Shown in pieces: positions 5,724-5,846 of a stretch of 5,846 nt of DNA. Source of the stretch: Candidatus Rokuibacteriota bacterium (GTDB taxonomy: Bacteria; Methylomirabilota; Methylomirabilia; Rokubacteriales; JACOUJ01); assembly GCA_016177865.1 (NCBI GenBank), contig JACOUJ010000376.1, forward strand, positions 1-5,846, written 5' to 3'. Position numbers and translations under genes: made by a program. The notes beneath the pieces were generated by a model, which saw only the letters and a program-made list of their open reading frames with translations, searched no databases and had not been told where the DNA came from. Within the stretch, counting starts at the first letter, position 1, and each line of letters starts with the position of its first letter.

Positions 5724-5846
5724 TTCTCAACCCTGATCCGAGAGAAGACTCTCACCTTGGCCAGGGGGAGTTCCGCTCGCTTCAATGGCTGCGCCTAGTT
5801 CGCCGTAGCTGGCTCGGGCGTGGCTCCGCGCGACCCCCCATCCCCC
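5724..5846 (-). other. Leader upstream of rfbA, with a possible partial repeat copy C
   Basis: No gene is recognised here. One minus-strand frame is open from the edge through 39 codons to a TGA at 5729-5727, just before the rfbA ATG. The reading (ARASYGELGAAIEASG at its centre) matches no family I know, so it may be the end of an upstream gene or non-coding. CCAGGGGGAGTTCC at 5761-5774 resembles the G-run/AGTCCC arm of repeats A and B, and C-runs at 5834-5846 could be the other arm of a third, cut copy. A 5-base stem, GAGAG (5740-5744) with CTCTC (5749-5753), lies 17 bases before the start. No convincing promoter is seen. Confidence 0.3.

Noticed and set aside
4971..5798. Plus-strand open frame of 275 codons
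   Set aside because: It is antisense to the conserved nucleotidyltransferase domain of rfbA and has no recognisable domain.
1..5846. CRISPR array, tRNA, rRNA, insertion sequence, prophage or defence system
   Set aside because: No regularly spaced repeats, cloverleaf or rRNA-like sequence, transposase, integrase or defence-type protein was seen; coding content is ordinary metabolism, so no new system is claimed.

Overview
This GC-rich window (well over half G+C by eye, with many G/C runs) comes from a bacterium. It is coded almost entirely on the minus strand. Its main content is a complete four-gene set for making dTDP-L-rhamnose, read right to left in the order rfbA, rfbC, rfbB, rfbD. An HD-domain phosphohydrolase gene follows closely, and then a separate acyl-CoA dehydrogenase gene runs off the left edge. 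The high GC, the long-form RfbA, the divergent RfbC and the glutaryl-CoA-dehydrogenase-like enzyme suggest an uncultivated soil or subsurface lineage of the Methylomirabilota/Rokubacteria kind. That placement is an impression from protein style, not a demonstrated assignment.

Layout from right to left, the direction of transcription. 5846-5724: leader with no recognisable gene; it holds a short segment resembling the repeat described below. 5723-4662: rfbA, glucose-1-phosphate thymidylyltransferase with a C-terminal left-handed beta-helix. 4661-4528: 134-base gap holding a G/C-rich repeat (copy B) and a good ribosome site for rfbC. 4527-3991: rfbC-like cupin epimerase. 3963-2875: rfbB, dTDP-glucose 4,6-dehydratase; its last 20 or so codons are a second copy (A) of the repeat. 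2878-2033: rfbD, overlapping rfbB by ATGA. 1994-591: HD phosphohydrolase. 590-462: 129-base intergenic stretch with small palindromes. 461-1: start of an acyl-CoA dehydrogenase with a strong ribosome site.

Together RfbA, RfbB, RfbC and RfbD turn glucose-1-phosphate and dTTP into dTDP-L-rhamnose, a donor for cell-surface polysaccharides or glycosylated products. The HD protein is of the dGTPase/SAMHD1-like class; its place at the end of the operon may be incidental or may relate to nucleotide pools. The acyl-CoA dehydrogenase is probably a separate transcription unit for CoA-thioester catabolism.

I found no new multi-gene system. The most interesting signal is a small repeat with G-run and C-run arms placed just upstream of successive operon genes. 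One copy has been absorbed into the reading frame of rfbB. The rfbC product also departs from the classical epimerase active-site pattern.
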